Positions 11,001-21,663 of a stretch of DNA of 64,000 nucleotides are shown piece by piece (position 1 is the first letter of the stretch; every line of letters begins with the position of its first letter). Source of the DNA: Pseudomonadota bacterium (GTDB taxonomy: Bacteria > Pseudomonadota > Gammaproteobacteria > Burkholderiales > Burkholderiaceae_F); the NCBI GenBank assembly GCA_029778535.1, contig JAKOQB010000124.1:62001-126000 (forward strand), read 5' to 3'. Both the position numbers and the translations under genes were made by a program. Below the pieces are notes generated by a model that worked only from the letters and a program-made list of their open reading frames with translations, did not search any database and was not told the DNA's origin.

Positions 11001-12326
11001 TCAAAGTACGTAGCGTGCCAGATCCTCGTTGCCGGCCAGATTCGCCAGCCGCGCGTCGACGTAGGCCGCGTCGACCGTGATCTTCTGGCCGTGCCGGCTG
11101 CCGGCATCGAACGAGACCTCCTCCAGCAGCCGCTCCATCACCGTGTACAGGCGCCTTGCGCCGATGTTTTCCGTCTTTTCGTTCACCGAGTAGGCGATCT
11201 GCGCCAGCCGCGTGATGCCTGCGGCGGTGAATTCGAGTTCAACCTCCTCCGTCGCCAGCAGCGCCTTGTACTGCTCGGTCAGGCAGGCGTCCGTCGCGGT
11301 CAGGATGCGCTCGAAGTCCTGCGCCGTCAGCGAGTCCAGCTCGACGCGGATCGGAAAGCGTCCCTGCATCTCCGGGATCAGGTCGCTCGGCTTGGCGAAG
11401 TGAAACGCGCCGGAGGCGATGAACAGGATGTGGTCGGTCTTCACCATCCCGTACTTGGTGTTGATCGTCGTGCCCTCGACCAGCGGCAGCAGGTCGCGCT
11501 GCACGCCCTGGCGCGATACGTCGGCGCCCTGCACCTCCGAGCGCGCGGCGATCTTGTCGATCTCGTCGATGAACACGATGCCATTTTGCTCAACGTTTGA
11601 AAGCGCGCGCGTCTTCAGGTCTTCGTCGTTGACCAGCCGCGCGGCTTCCTCGTCGATCAGGAGCTTCATCGCCTCGGCGATCTTCAGCTTCCGTGGCTTG
11701 CGCCGCTCGCGGCCGAGGCTCTGGAACATCGCCTGGATCTGCTGCGTCAGCTCCTCCATGCCGGGCGGCGCCATCACTTCCATCTGCGCGCTCGGCGCCG
11801 TGAGCTCGATCTCGATCTCCTTGTCGTCGAGCTCGCCCTCGCGCAGCCTCTTGCGGAACTTCTGCCGCGTGTCGCTCGTTTCGTCGCGGCGCGCGTCGGA
11901 GAAGCCGAAGTCGCGGGCCGGCGGCACGAGCACGTCGAGGATGCGATCCTCCGCGGCGTCCTGCGCCTTGGCGCGCACCTTCCTCATCTCGCCTTCGCGC
12001 GCCTGCTTGATCGCGATGTCGACCAGGTCGCGCACGATCGAATCGACGTCGCGCCCGACATAACCCACCTCGGTGAACTTGGTCGCCTCGACCTTGATGA
12101 AGGGCGCGTCCGCCAGCCGCGCCAGCCGGCGCGCGATCTCGGTCTTGCCCACGCCGGTGGGGCCGATCATCAGGATGTTCTTCGGCGTGATCTCCGAGCG
12201 CAGCGGCTCGGCCACGTGCTGGCGCCGCCAGCGGTTGCGCAGCGCGATCGCGACCGCGCGCTTGGCGTTGTCCTGGCCGACGATGTGCTTGTTCAGCTCG
12301 TGGACGATTTCCTTGGGAGTCATCAT
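11001..12326 (-). CDS. hslU: ATP-dependent protease ATPase subunit HslU
   Basis: [34 protein letters not shown]; Walker [16 protein letters not shown]. Confidence 0.97.
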   Translation of the reverse strand: MMTPKEIVHELNKHIVGQDNAKRAVAIALRNRWRRQHVAEPLRSEITPKNILMIGPTGVGKTEIARRLARLADAPFIKVEATKFTEVGYVGRDVDSIVRDLVDIAIKQAREGEMRKVRAKAQDAAEDRILDVLVPPARDFGFSDARRDETSDTRQKFRKRLREGELDDKEIEIELTAPSAQMEVMAPPGMEELTQQIQAMFQSLGRERRKPRKLKIAEAMKLLIDEEAARLVNDEDLKTRALSNVEQNGIVFIDEIDKIAARSEVQGADVSRQGVQRDLLPLVEGTTINTKYGMVKTDHILFIASGAFHFAKPSDLIPEMQGRFPIRVELDSLTAQDFERILTATDACLTEQYKALLATEEVELEFTAAGITRLAQIAYSVNEKTENIGARRLYTVMERLLEEVSFDAGSRHGQKITVDAAYVDARLANLAGNEDLARYVL

Positions 12327-12330
12327 CTTC

Positions 12331-12416
12331 GTGATCCGTGATCCGTTGTCCGTGATCCGTGGTCGCTGCAGTCCGCGATCCTTCGGATCACGGATCACCG
12401 ATCACGGATCACGACC
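12331..12416. repeat. Heptamer-repeat hairpin element B (GTGATCC units)
   Basis: GTGATCC-GTGATCC-GTTGTCC-GTGATCC / inverted GGATCAC arm; fills the hslV-hslU spacer. Confidence 0.85.
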
Positions 12417-12417
12417 C

Positions 12418-12954
12418 TCAATCCAGCGACTCGATCGTGTGCGACTGGTTGGTGTAGATGCACAGGTCGCCGGCGATGGTGAGCGACTTCTTGACGATGT
12501 CGACCGGCGCGAGTTCCGTGTTTTCGAGCAGCGCGCGCGCGGCGGCCTGCGCGTACGGGCCGCCGGAGCCGATCGAGATCAGGCCGAGTTCGGGCTCGAG
12601 CACGTCGCCGTTGCCGCTGATGATCAGCGACGTTTCGCGATCGGCGACCGCGAGCATCGCCTCCAGTCGGCGCAGGATGCGGTCGGTGCGCCAGTCCTTC
12701 GCCAGCTCGACGGCGGAGCGCAGCAGATTGCCTTGGTGCTTCTCCAGCTTGGCCTCGAAGCGCTCGAACAGCGTGAACGCGTCGGCGGTCGCGCCGGCGA
12801 ATCCCGCGAGGATGCGATCGTGATACAGGCGCCGCACCTTGCGCGCGCTCTGCTTGACGACCACGTTGCCGAGGGTGACCTGCCCGTCGCCGCCCATCGC
12901 GACCACGCTGCCGCGGCGCGCGGACACGATGGTGGTGCCGTGGAAGGGTTCCAT
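12418..12954 (-). CDS. hslV: ATP-dependent protease subunit HslV
   Basis: [41 protein letters not shown]. Confidence 0.97.
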   Translation of the reverse strand: MEPFHGTTIVSARRGSVVAMGGDGQVTLGNVVVKQSARKVRRLYHDRILAGFAGATADAFTLFERFEAKLEKHQGNLLRSAVELAKDWRTDRILRRLEAMLAVADRETSLIISGNGDVLEPELGLISIGSGGPYAQAAARALLENTELAPVDIVKKSLTIAGDLCIYTNQSHTIESLD

Positions 12955-13003
12955 TTGGCGCGACATGAGGCCGGGTCGCGCCGCTTTCAAGGGCCGGCAG
13001 CGA

Positions 13004-14470
13004 TCAGCCGCGGCGCGGCTGCACCGTCGCCACGCCGGTGACGCCGAGCAGGTGCAGCAGCGCGGCGATCAAAGGGTTGATGTTGCGCAATTCGAGAGCG
13101 CTGCCGGCCTTCTGGATCCGGCGCGCCAGCGTCAGCAGCGCGGAGGCGGCGGAGAACGCCATGCGCCGCAATTGCGCGCATTCGACGATCAGCTCCGGAT
13201 TGGCGTCCGCAGCGGCGAGCAGCCGCCCGAAGTGCGGCTCACCCTCGCCTTCGATCGCGCCACGCCATTCGAAGAAATCGACCGCCGCGTCGATGACCGG
13301 CATCGGTTCGAACGCGGTCGCCGGCCCCGCCTTGATGTTGGAAGGCGCCGGCTCCCACGACGGCGGCGAAACCTCGAACGTGATGCAGTACTGGATCGCG
13401 GTCTCGTCGAACTCCTCCTGCCGGTCAAGCACGCGCAGGATCTCGAGCATCAGCATCCACAGCGCGTCGCTGGCGTCGCGGCGGCCCGGCTCGGTCGCGC
13501 CGCGCAGCGGCGCGAGAAACTGCTCGGCGCCGGCCAGCACGAGTTCGTGTCGCGCTCGCTTAAAGGCGTTGATCACGCGCAGCAGCAGTTCGGCGCCGAC
13601 CAGGTCGATCGACCGCACCGCGGAGAAATCCAGCTTCAGCGCCGCGTGTGAAGTCGCCAGCTGCTTCAGCTCTTCCAGTTGCTTGACGACGCCGGCGTCG
13701 ATCTTTTCCGCCAGGCGCACCGCCGGCTCGGCGCCGGTGGCGGGGGCCGGTGCGGCCGCGGCCGCGCGCGGATTGCGTGCCGGCGTGTCGACATAATCGA
13801 ACCACGCCGGCGGCGAATTCTCGAACCGCAGCACGTACTCCATCGTCAGCTGCTCGAATGCCTTGGTGTCGCCGCGCTGATTGATCAGCTCGAACAGCAT
13901 CAGCCACGCGTTGTGCGTCGCGTGGCCGAGATCGTCGGCGCGGATGCCCGCGCGCAGCACCGCTTCGGCCGCGTCGATCTGGCCGTTGGAAAACAGGATC
14001 GCCGTCTCGTCGATGATCGAGCCGGCGCCCGAGGTGTTGATCTCGATCGCGTCGACGCTGCCGGCGAGCACGTCGCTGCCGGGATCGAAATCGTCGACGT
14101 CGACACGGCGCTCCTCGGCCTTCGGCACCAGCTTCAGCGCCGGCTCCGCTTCGACGATCGCGGGATTGCCCGTCATCGGCGACGGCGCGGCCGTGATCGG
14201 CCCGCCGGTATTGCGCGCGGATGGCCGCAGGAAGTCGCGCGTCATCTCGCTTTCGATCGCGTCGATCTTCGCCGCGGTCTCCATGGCGAGCGATCGCGCC
14301 ACTTCGCGTTCCGGCGGCACGCCGTCGAGCGGCGTCGCGCGCACGGCGGGCGTGGGGCGCGATACCGGTGCGCCGGGCCGCGCCGCGGGTTCAGCACGCG
14401 CAGCGTTGCCTGCCCGCGCCGGACGCTGCTTCGGATCCTTGGTGTCTTTCTTGAAGAACGAGAAAACCAC
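13004..14470 (-). CDS. STAS-domain-containing protein
   Basis: STAS-like [26 protein letters not shown]; position next to hslV; GTG start inferred. Confidence 0.75.
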   Translation of the reverse strand: MVFSFFKKDTKDPKQRPARAGNAARAEPAARPGAPVSRPTPAVRATPLDGVPPEREVARSLAMETAAKIDAIESEMTRDFLRPSARNTGGPITAAPSPMTGNPAIVEAEPALKLVPKAEERRVDVDDFDPGSDVLAGSVDAIEINTSGAGSIIDETAILFSNGQIDAAEAVLRAGIRADDLGHATHNAWLMLFELINQRGDTKAFEQLTMEYVLRFENSPPAWFDYVDTPARNPRAAAAAPAPATGAEPAVRLAEKIDAGVVKQLEELKQLATSHAALKLDFSAVRSIDLVGAELLLRVINAFKRARHELVLAGAEQFLAPLRGATEPGRRDASDALWMLMLEILRVLDRQEEFDETAIQYCITFEVSPPSWEPAPSNIKAGPATAFEPMPVIDAAVDFFEWRGAIEGEGEPHFGRLLAAADANPELIVECAQLRRMAFSAASALLTLARRIQKAGSALELRNINPLIAALLHLLGVTGVATVQPRRG

Positions 14471-14708
14471 GTGTGCTCTGTAGATTCCTGGGACGGTCAA
14501 TCGGCCGGGCTGCCCAGGCAGCCGTCGTCGACCGTCGCGGTATCGCCCCTCCCAGCATATCGGGCCGGGGTATCCGCAATCGACGGAGTTGGTAGGTCAG
14601 ACGCCGCCCATCGATCGCTTCACCGCCCCGCGCCCATCACACGGCGGACCACTATATCAACTTTCGCTTTCCGGCTTCATCATCCGACGCAATGTTCGGA
14701 CCGACCGC

Positions 14709-14945
14709 CTACCGTCTTGGCGCTAGGGGAACGCGTTTCGCCTTTTCATGCGACGCGCTCGAAATCTGCGCAGAGGTGAGCCGATAGCAAAGGCCGAACG
14801 GATCGTCGGCGGTCACCGCGCCCTTCAGCTCCGGCAGATTGTTCAGCAGCTCCGGATCGATCGGCGATCCGAGCCAGTTGCCGGGCATCTGCGCAAAGCT
14901 CGGCGCCGCGCCGATCGGCTCAGGCGTCCGCGTCCATGTGGTCAA
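14709..14945 (-). CDS. Hypothetical protein (78 aa, TTG start)
   Basis: Protein-like composition (PGNWLGSPIDPELLNNLPELKGAVTADDPFGLCYRL); frame stays open upstream to about 15097. Confidence 0.3.
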   Translation of the reverse strand: MTTWTRTPEPIGAAPSFAQMPGNWLGSPIDPELLNNLPELKGAVTADDPFGLCYRLTSAQISSASHEKAKRVPLAPRR

Positions 14946-15048
14946 GCTCAGCGAGCGCGGCTGCGCGAGCCAGATGCCGACGAGCCGCCGTAGCGATGCT
15001 CGATCGAGCGGGTCGTCGGCAGGTCCATGGGCAGCGGTGGTCCAGAAG

Positions 15049-15061
15049 GGGGCGCAGCCCC
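15049..15061 (-). terminator. Possible terminator hairpin after dksA
   Basis: ggggc-gca-gcccc, second small inverted repeat (CCTGAC/GTCAGG) nearby. Confidence 0.35.
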
Positions 15062-15098
15062 GTCTGCGTCCTGACGGAAAAGAAGATGTCAGGCGACG

Positions 15099-15893
15099 CT
15101 AGTCGCCGAACAACTTCTGCTTCATCTCGCGGCGCTGCTGCGCTTCGAGCGACAGCGTGGCCGTCGGGCGCGCGAGCAGGCGCGGGATGCCGATCGGCTC
15201 GCCGGTTTCTTCGCAGAAGCCGTAGTCGCCGGATTCGATCGCCGCCAGCGACGCCTGCACCTTCTTCAGCAGCTTGCGCTCGCGATCGCGCGTGCGCAGT
15301 TCAAGCGCGTGCTCTTCCTCGATCGTTGCGCGATCGGCGGGATCGGGGACGATCACCGTCTCGCGCAAGTGCTCGGTCGTTTCGCCCGCGTTGGCGAGCA
15401 ACTCGCGCTCCATCTGCTGCAGCCGGTACTTGAAGAAAGCGAGCTGGTCCTGATTCATGTAATCGGCGTCCGACATGTTGAGGAGCTCCTCCTCGGTCGG
15501 CAGCCTGCGGCCATTGACGATCACGGGTTCTTCACTCCGGCTGGCGGAACGTGACAACAGGTATTCGTGCGCAGCGGCGAGGTCGCGCGGGCTGGCGACC
15601 GGCTGCGCTTTCGGCGCGACGGTGCGCACGCTCGGTACCACCGTTGCCGCCGGCACCGGCACCGTCGGCGGACGCACGATCTTGGGCGGCCGTCCGGGCG
15701 AGACCCGCGCCGGCGATTTCGCTGGCTCGGGCTTCTTCGCCGGCGCCGCCTTTGCGGCCGGCTTCCTGGCCGGCTTGGCCGCCGGCTTCGCGGGTTGCCT
15801 GACCACTGCCTTGGCCGGCTTCGCGGGCTTGGCCGCTTTCTTTGCCTGCGGCTTCGCGGGCTTCTTCGCTGCTGCCTTGGCCTTTGCTGCCAT
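15099..15893 (-). CDS. dksA: DksA/TraR-family RNA polymerase-binding factor with ~100-aa K/A/P-rich N-terminal extension
   Basis: DADYMNQDQLAFFKYRLQQMERELL...ESGDYGFCEETGEPIGIPRLLARPTATLSLEAQ. Confidence 0.92.
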   Translation of the reverse strand: MAAKAKAAAKKPAKPQAKKAAKPAKPAKAVVRQPAKPAAKPARKPAAKAAPAKKPEPAKSPARVSPGRPPKIVRPPTVPVPAATVVPSVRTVAPKAQPVASPRDLAAAHEYLLSRSASRSEEPVIVNGRRLPTEEELLNMSDADYMNQDQLAFFKYRLQQMERELLANAGETTEHLRETVIVPDPADRATIEEEHALELRTRDRERKLLKKVQASLAAIESGDYGFCEETGEPIGIPRLLARPTATLSLEAQQRREMKQKLFGD

Positions 15894-15929
15894 GGTGTGT
15901 TCCTCTGACTTACTGCGCGGCTCCGGGGG

Positions 15930-16997
15930 CTACTTCAGGCACGCTTCCAGCCCCTTCAGGATCGCATCCTGCGGCAGGTTGCGCCCGATGAAGACGATCT
16001 TCGACGACGGTTTCTCGTCCTTTCCCCACGGCCGGCCCACGTCGGCGCCCATAAGCATGTGCACCCCCTGAAAAATCATGCGCCGATGGGTGCCGTCGAT
16101 GAAAAGCACGCCTTTATACCGAAGCATGTCCTGACCGTAAACCTGAGTCAGCGCGCCGAGATAGTCCTCGAGCTTCGCCGGATCGAACGGCCGTTTCGAC
16201 TGGAACACGAACGCCTTGATCGCGTCGTCGTGATGATGATGGTGATGATCGTGGTGGTGGTGATCGTGATCATGATCATGATCGTCGCCGTGCGCGCCGT
16301 CCTTGCGTGAACGCGCCGCGTCCGGATGATCGGCGGCCAGGAACTGCGGATCGATTTCGAGGATCGCGTTCAGGTTGAAGCCGCGGATGTCCAGGATGTC
16401 CTGGATCGGCACCTGGCCCATGTGCACCGGCTTGATCGGCGCGCGCGGGTTCATCCGCACCAGCCGCTCGCGCAGCGATTCGACCTCTTCCTGGCCGACC
16501 AGATCGGTCTTCGACAGCAGGATGCGATCGGCGAAGCCGACCTGGTTCTGCGCCTCGACCTGCGCATCGAGCGTGTCGTGCCCGTGCTTGGCGTCGACCA
16601 GCGTGATCACCGCGTCGAGCAGGTAGTAAGACGCGATGTCGTCGTCCATGAAGAACGTCTGCGTGACCGGCCCCGGGTTGGCCATGCCGGTGGTCTCGAT
16701 GATCACGCGCTCGAAGTTCAGCTCATTGCGCTCGCGCTTGCCCTTGAGGTCGTTCAGGATCCGCACCAGGTCGCCGCGCACCGTGCAGCAGATGCAGCCG
16801 TTGTTCATCTCGACGATCTGCTCGCTGGTGTCGGTGACCAGCAGTTCGTTGTCGATGCCCTCGGGCCCGAACTCGTTCTCGATCACCGCGATCTTGTGGC
16901 CGTGCTGCTCGCTCAGCACGCGATTGAGCAGCGTGGTCTTGCCGGCGCCCAAGAAGCCGGTCAGGACCGTGACTGGCACCGGTGAAGCTTGATTCAT
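15930..16997 (-). CDS. COG0523 (CobW/YjiA-like) GTPase with His-rich loop
   Basis: TGFLGAGKTTLLNRVL, CICC (MNNGCICCTVRGDL), DHDHDHDHHHHDHHHHHHDD. Confidence 0.95.
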   Translation of the reverse strand: MNQASPVPVTVLTGFLGAGKTTLLNRVLSEQHGHKIAVIENEFGPEGIDNELLVTDTSEQIVEMNNGCICCTVRGDLVRILNDLKGKRERNELNFERVIIETTGMANPGPVTQTFFMDDDIASYYLLDAVITLVDAKHGHDTLDAQVEAQNQVGFADRILLSKTDLVGQEEVESLRERLVRMNPRAPIKPVHMGQVPIQDILDIRGFNLNAILEIDPQFLAADHPDAARSRKDGAHGDDHDHDHDHHHHDHHHHHHDDAIKAFVFQSKRPFDPAKLEDYLGALTQVYGQDMLRYKGVLFIDGTHRRMIFQGVHMLMGADVGRPWGKDEKPSSKIVFIGRNLPQDAILKGLEACLK

Positions 16998-17085
16998 CCC
17001 GCACTCCCGTAGTGCTGCGCGCGCCGGGACCGTGTCCCGGAAAAGGGGCGGAATTCTAATGAAATCGCGCGCCGAACGCAGGCGC

Positions 17086-18294
17086 TCAGATCCGCTGAAG
17101 CAGCAGGCCCTTCAGGTACTCGCCCTCGGGGTGAGTCATCAGCAGCGGATGGTCCGCGCCGGCCGCCAGCCGCGCCAGCATCTGCGCGTCGACGCGCGCG
17201 TCGATCACCGCGCCGGCGACGATCTTCTGGAACAGGTCGACGCCGATCGCCCCCGAGCACGAGAACGTCAGCAGGTAACCGCCCGGCGCCAGCAGCCGCA
17301 GCGCGTTGAAGCTGATGTCCTTGTACGCGCGCGCCGCGCGATCGACGTGATGGTGGCTCGACGCGAACTTGGGCGGATCGAGCACGATCAGGTCGAACGA
17401 TTCGCCCGCATCGCGCAGCGCGCGCAGCGCGTCGAACACGTCGGCCGCGCGCCAGTCGTGGTTCGCCTGACCGTTCAGCGCCGCGTTGGCGCGCGCGACT
17501 TCCAGTGCGTCGTGCGAGGAGTCGATCGACACCACCGCGCGCGCGCCGCCGGCCGCGAGCGCGACCGAGAAGCCGCCCGTGTAGCAGAAGCAGTTCAGCG
17601 CGCGCAGGTCGCGGCCGAGCACCGCGCGCGCGCGTTCGGCCAGCCCGCGCGTCAGCAGCCGGTTCGGGCGCTGGTCGATGTAGTAGCCGGTCTTGTGGCC
17701 GCGCCGCACGTCGACCAGGAAGCGCAGCCCGTGCTCGGCGATCTCGATCCGCGCCGGAGGCTCGGTGCCGCGCGCCACGCCGCTGGACGCGGCCAGCCCT
17801 TCGCGCTGGCGGGTCGCGCTGTCGGAACGCTCGTACACATCCTTGCAGCGCGTCGCGGCGATCAGCGCGTCGAGCAGCGCCTCGCGCTGCGCGTCCACAC
17901 CTGCGGCCTGGAACTGCACGACGAGCTGATCGGCGTAGCGATCGGCGATGAATCCCGGCAGCCCGTCGGCCTCGCCGAACACGAGCCGCAACGCATTCGA
18001 TTCCGCCGCCAGCGGCGCGCGGCGCTGCACCGCCGCCTCGACGCGGGCGGCGAGCCACGCGGCATCGATGCGGTCGGATTCGCTGAAGCTCCAGCAGCGG
18101 GCGCGGATCGTCGACTGCGGCGAGTAAGCGGCCCAGGCGAGGAATTCGCCGCCGGCGCCGCGCACCGCGACGGTCGCGCCCGGCGCCGGCTTGCCCTGCA
18201 CCTTGGCGACCGCGGTGTCGTAGATCCAGGGATGGCGGCGGACGAGCGAGCGCTCCTTGCCGGGCTTGAGCACCAGTTCCCCGGTCGCGCTCAT
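17086..18294 (-). CDS. rlmI: Class I SAM-dependent rRNA methyltransferase, RlmI type
   Basis: PUA-like N-terminus LKPGKERSLVRRHPWIY; NCFCYTGGFSVALA; DPPKFA. Confidence 0.92.
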   Translation of the reverse strand: MSATGELVLKPGKERSLVRRHPWIYDTAVAKVQGKPAPGATVAVRGAGGEFLAWAAYSPQSTIRARCWSFSESDRIDAAWLAARVEAAVQRRAPLAAESNALRLVFGEADGLPGFIADRYADQLVVQFQAAGVDAQREALLDALIAATRCKDVYERSDSATRQREGLAASSGVARGTEPPARIEIAEHGLRFLVDVRRGHKTGYYIDQRPNRLLTRGLAERARAVLGRDLRALNCFCYTGGFSVALAAGGARAVVSIDSSHDALEVARANAALNGQANHDWRAADVFDALRALRDAGESFDLIVLDPPKFASSHHHVDRAARAYKDISFNALRLLAPGGYLLTFSCSGAIGVDLFQKIVAGAVIDARVDAQMLARLAAGADHPLLMTHPEGEYLKGLLLQRI

Positions 18295-19241
18295 TTGCGC
18301 TTCGCCCGCGGATGCGCCGCGTCGTATGCCGTTGCGAGATGCTGCCAGTCGAGCCGCGTGTAGATCTGCGTGGTCGAGATGTTCGCGTGGCCGAGCAGCT
18401 CCTGCACCGCGCGCAGGTCGCCGCTGGACTGCAGCACGTGCGACGCCATCGAATGCCGCAGCACGTGCGGGTGCACGCGCACGCCGAGCCCGAGCCGCCG
18501 CGCCAGCAGATCGAGACGCTGCTGCACGCTGCGCGGCGCGATGCGGCCGCCGCGCTCTGAGACGAACAGCGCGCGCTCGTCGACATCGCGGATCCGCGCA
18601 CGCGCCGGCAGCCACGCGCGCAGCGCTTCCAGCGCGGCCGATCCGATCGGCACCGCGCGCGTCTTGCGTCCCTTCCCGAGCACGGTGACCTGGCGCGACT
18701 CCAGGTCGATCCAGCTCGCCGACGCCGCTTGCTTGCCGCTCGCGCCGAAGTGCCGCCAGTCGAGGCTCACCAGCTCGGACAGCCGCAGTCCGCTCGAATA
18801 CAGCAGCTCGACCAGCGCGCGGTCGCGCAGTTGCAGCGCCGAGCCGTCGGTCGCGTGCGCGGCCAGTTGCACCGCCTGGTCGGGCGCGAGCGCCTTGGGC
18901 AGGCGTTTGGCGCGCTTCGGCGCGCGGATGCCGACGACCGGATTGGCCGCCACGCGCCGCTGCTGTCCGAGCCAGCGATAGAAGCTGCGCCATGCCGACA
19001 GCCGCCGCGCCAGCGACGCGGCCGACAGGCCCCCGGCGTGCATCCGTGCGATGAAGCGGCGCACGTCGGCCGACGTGACCTGCTCGATCGCGACCGACGG
19101 CGCAGCCGCGACGAGCGCCTGCAGATCGCGCCGGTACGCCGCCAGCGTGTGCGGCGACATCCGCCGCTGCACGCGCAGGGTGTCGAGGAATTCTTCCGCC
19201 GCGGGCGGCAACGTTCTTTCGTCGTCGCGATCAGCCGTCAT
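18291..19241 (-). CDS. xerC: Tyrosine recombinase XerC
   Basis: SPHTLAAYRRDLQAL...HVLRHSMASHVLQSSGDLRAVQELLGHANISTTQIYT. Confidence 0.95.
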   Translation of the reverse strand: MTADRDDERTLPPAAEEFLDTLRVQRRMSPHTLAAYRRDLQALVAAAPSVAIEQVTSADVRRFIARMHAGGLSAASLARRLSAWRSFYRWLGQQRRVAANPVVGIRAPKRAKRLPKALAPDQAVQLAAHATDGSALQLRDRALVELLYSSGLRLSELVSLDWRHFGASGKQAASASWIDLESRQVTVLGKGRKTRAVPIGSAALEALRAWLPARARIRDVDERALFVSERGGRIAPRSVQQRLDLLARRLGLGVRVHPHVLRHSMASHVLQSSGDLRAVQELLGHANISTTQIYTRLDWQHLATAYDAAHPRAKRK

Positions 19242-19897
19242 GCCCGCAGGCGCGACATCGCCGCGCTCGCGAGTTCGGCGATGCGCGCGAGGAATGACGT
19301 TCCCATCGTGATCTGGAACCGCTCGCGGTCAGGCGAGCCGAGTACCAGCATGCCGAACGCCTCGGAATGGCTGCCGGTCCGCAGCGGCATCATCGCCAGG
19401 CTCGCGATCTGCTTCTCGTCGGACGTCATCCAGTGCGCGACCTCGAAGCCGACGTTGGAGCCGCAGAATGGCGACTGCATGCTCGCCGCCAGCCGCAGCA
19501 CGTCGTCGCTGACCGGCTGCGTCGCCTCGATTCCGGCATAGGCCGGCGCCGCGCCCCACACGCGCACGGCGGCGTACGGCACGGCGAACAGGCGCTTCAG
19601 ATCCGCGATCAGCGTGTCGGGCAGCAGCGCGGCGCTCGGCTGCTGCAGCAGCGCACGGCTCCACTGCACCAGCTTGTCGGCGATCGCGTCGTTCTCCTCG
19701 CCGTGGCGGATCATCTCGGCGATCTTCGCCTCCAGCGCGCGGATGCGCTCGCGCAGCAGCAGCGACTGGCGCTCGATCAGCGAAATCGCCTGCCCGCTCT
19801 GCGGATGCGGCACGGTCAGCAGGCCGAGCAGCTCCGGATGCTGCTCGAAGAAGTCGGCGTGCTGGCTCAGATACTGCGCGACGTCGTCGGACTTCAT
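19238..19897 (-). CDS. DUF484 family protein
   Basis: YLSQHADFFEQHPELLGLLTVPHPQSGQAISLIERQ; dapF-DUF484-xerC order. Confidence 0.9.
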   Translation of the reverse strand: MKSDDVAQYLSQHADFFEQHPELLGLLTVPHPQSGQAISLIERQSLLLRERIRALEAKIAEMIRHGEENDAIADKLVQWSRALLQQPSAALLPDTLIADLKRLFAVPYAAVRVWGAAPAYAGIEATQPVSDDVLRLAASMQSPFCGSNVGFEVAHWMTSDEKQIASLAMMPLRTGSHSEAFGMLVLGSPDRERFQITMGTSFLARIAELASAAMSRLRA

Positions 19898-19904
19898 TGC
19901 GCTC

Positions 19905-20756
19905 CTATAGCTCGATTTCGCCTTCGAAGACTTTCTCCGCCGGTCCCGTCATCAGCACCGGCTGCGCGTCACCCTGCCATGCGATCCGCAGGCGGCCGCC
20001 GCGTGCGTGCACCGCCACCGGCGAGTCGAGCACGCCGCGGCGAATGCCGCTCACGACCGCCGCGCACGCGCCGGTGCCGCACGCGAGCGTCTCGCCGGCG
20101 CCGCGCTCCCACACGCGCAGCCGGATCGCGTGGCGGTCGACGATTTGCACGTATCCCGCGTTGGCCCGCTGCGGGAAGCGTGGATGGGTCTCGATCAGCG
20201 GCCCCTCGGTCGCCACCGGCGCCGCCTCCACGTCGGCGACGATCTGCACCGCGTGCGGATTTCCCATCGACACCACGCTGATCCAGCGCTCGAGGCCCGC
20301 CACGCGCAGCGGCCACAGCCGCTCGCCGTGATCGGCGCGCGCCACCAGCCCGTTCGCGTCGAACGGAATCTCGCCCGGTTCGAAGCGCGGCGCGCCCATG
20401 TCGACCGTCACGTCGCCGTCGTCCTCGAGCCGCGGCTCGATGATTCCGCCCGCCGTTTCGACGCGGATCGTCGTGCGATCGGTCAGGCCGCGCGCGCGCA
20501 CGAACTTGACGAAGCAGCGCGCGCCGTTGCCGCACTGCTCGACCTCGCCGCCGTCGGCGTTGAAGATCCGGTAGCGGAAGTCCACGCCGCCGCGCTGCGC
20601 ACGCTCGACCAGCAGGATCTGGTCGGCGCCGACGCCGAAACGGCGATCCGCCAGCCGCTGCAACTGCTCGCGCGTCAGCGCGAACGGCTGCGCGATGCCG
20701 TCGAGCATCACGAAGTCGTTGCCCGCGCCCTGCATTTTGGTGAAGCGCAATTTCAC
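19905..20756 (-). CDS. dapF: Diaminopimelate epimerase
   Basis: [13 protein letters not shown]...[15 protein letters not shown]...[12 protein letters not shown]. Confidence 0.96.
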   Translation of the reverse strand: MKLRFTKMQGAGNDFVMLDGIAQPFALTREQLQRLADRRFGVGADQILLVERAQRGGVDFRYRIFNADGGEVEQCGNGARCFVKFVRARGLTDRTTIRVETAGGIIEPRLEDDGDVTVDMGAPRFEPGEIPFDANGLVARADHGERLWPLRVAGLERWISVVSMGNPHAVQIVADVEAAPVATEGPLIETHPRFPQRANAGYVQIVDRHAIRLRVWERGAGETLACGTGACAAVVSGIRRGVLDSPVAVHARGGRLRIAWQGDAQPVLMTGPAEKVFEGEIEL

Positions 20757-20763
20757 GCGGCGA

Positions 20764-21663
20764 TTATCGCTTACACGCTTTCCAGTAGACCGGCGGCGCG
20801 CCGGGCGGCCGCGTCTTGAAGCGCCGGTGCGTCCACAGGTACTGCGCGGGCAGGCGCAGCACCCAGCGCTCGATCTCGCGGTTCATGCGCGCGGTGTCGG
20901 CATTGACCGAGCCGGTCGGAAAATCGGCCCATGGCTCGCCGAGGTGCACGATGTAGCCGTCGTCGGTGAGCTCGGTCACCGCCGTGATCACGCGCGCGCT
21001 CGCCAGCTTCGCCAGCCGCGGCAGCATCGGCAGCGTCGCCGCGGCCACACCGAAGAAGGGCACGAAGATCGAGTTGTGCGCGCCGTGGTCCATGTCGGGC
21101 AGGTAGTACATCGGCAACCCGGACTTGAGCGCGCGCAGCGCGCGCCGCATCGCGCCCTCGTCGCTGCGCGCGATCAGCAACTGGTCGTTGAAGCGCGCGC
21201 GACCGGCCTTCAACGCAGCGTCCCACACGCGGTTGCTCTGGCGCGCGTAGATCGACACCGCGCGCGTTTCGGTCGCCAGCCGGATCGCGCCGGCATCGAG
21301 GCCGACGAAGTGCGGCGCCATGATGATCAGCGGGCCTTCGCGCACGAGCGCGAGCGTGCGCTCGAGCCCCTCGCAGCGGACCAGCCGCTGCACGTCGTCG
21401 CGCGAGCCGCGCCACAGCACCGAATGATCGAGCGCGCTGCGCGCGGCCAGGCGAAAGCACGCGCGCGCAATCCTGGTCCGCTCCGCCTCCGACTTCTCCG
21501 GAAAGCACGCGCGCAGATTGGCGAGCGCGATCCGCCTGCGCGGCCGCACGAGATGCCACAGCAGATCGCCGAGCCGCGCGCCCAGCCGCGCGCGGGTGGC
21601 AAAGTGCCAATGCGCGGTGGCGTTGATCAGCGCGATCCACACGTGCGCGAACCACGCGCTCAA
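20764..21663 (-). CDS. Lysophospholipid/lauroyl acyltransferase, LpxL/HtrB family (copy 1)
   Basis: [14 protein letters not shown]...[22 protein letters not shown] start overlapping upstream stop (TTGA). Confidence 0.88.
   Translation of the reverse strand: MSAWFAHVWIALINATAHWHFATRARLGARLGDLLWHLVRPRRRIALANLRACFPEKSEAERTRIARACFRLAARSALDHSVLWRGSRDDVQRLVRCEGLERTLALVREGPLIIMAPHFVGLDAGAIRLATETRAVSIYARQSNRVWDAALKAGRARFNDQLLIARSDEGAMRRALRALKSGLPMYYLPDMDHGAHNSIFVPFFGVAAATLPMLPRLAKLASARVITAVTELTDDGYIVHLGEPWADFPTGSVNADTARMNREIERWVLRLPAQYLWTHRRFKTRPPGAPPVYWKACKR

Noticed and set aside
16230-16290. gatgatgatggtgatgatcgtggtggtg repeat
   Set aside because: Encodes the His/Asp-rich loop of the COG0523 GTPase; not a regulatory repeat or CRISPR
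18291-19241. Tyrosine recombinase as a mobile element integrase
   Set aside because: Sequence and dapF-DUF484-xerC context match the housekeeping XerC
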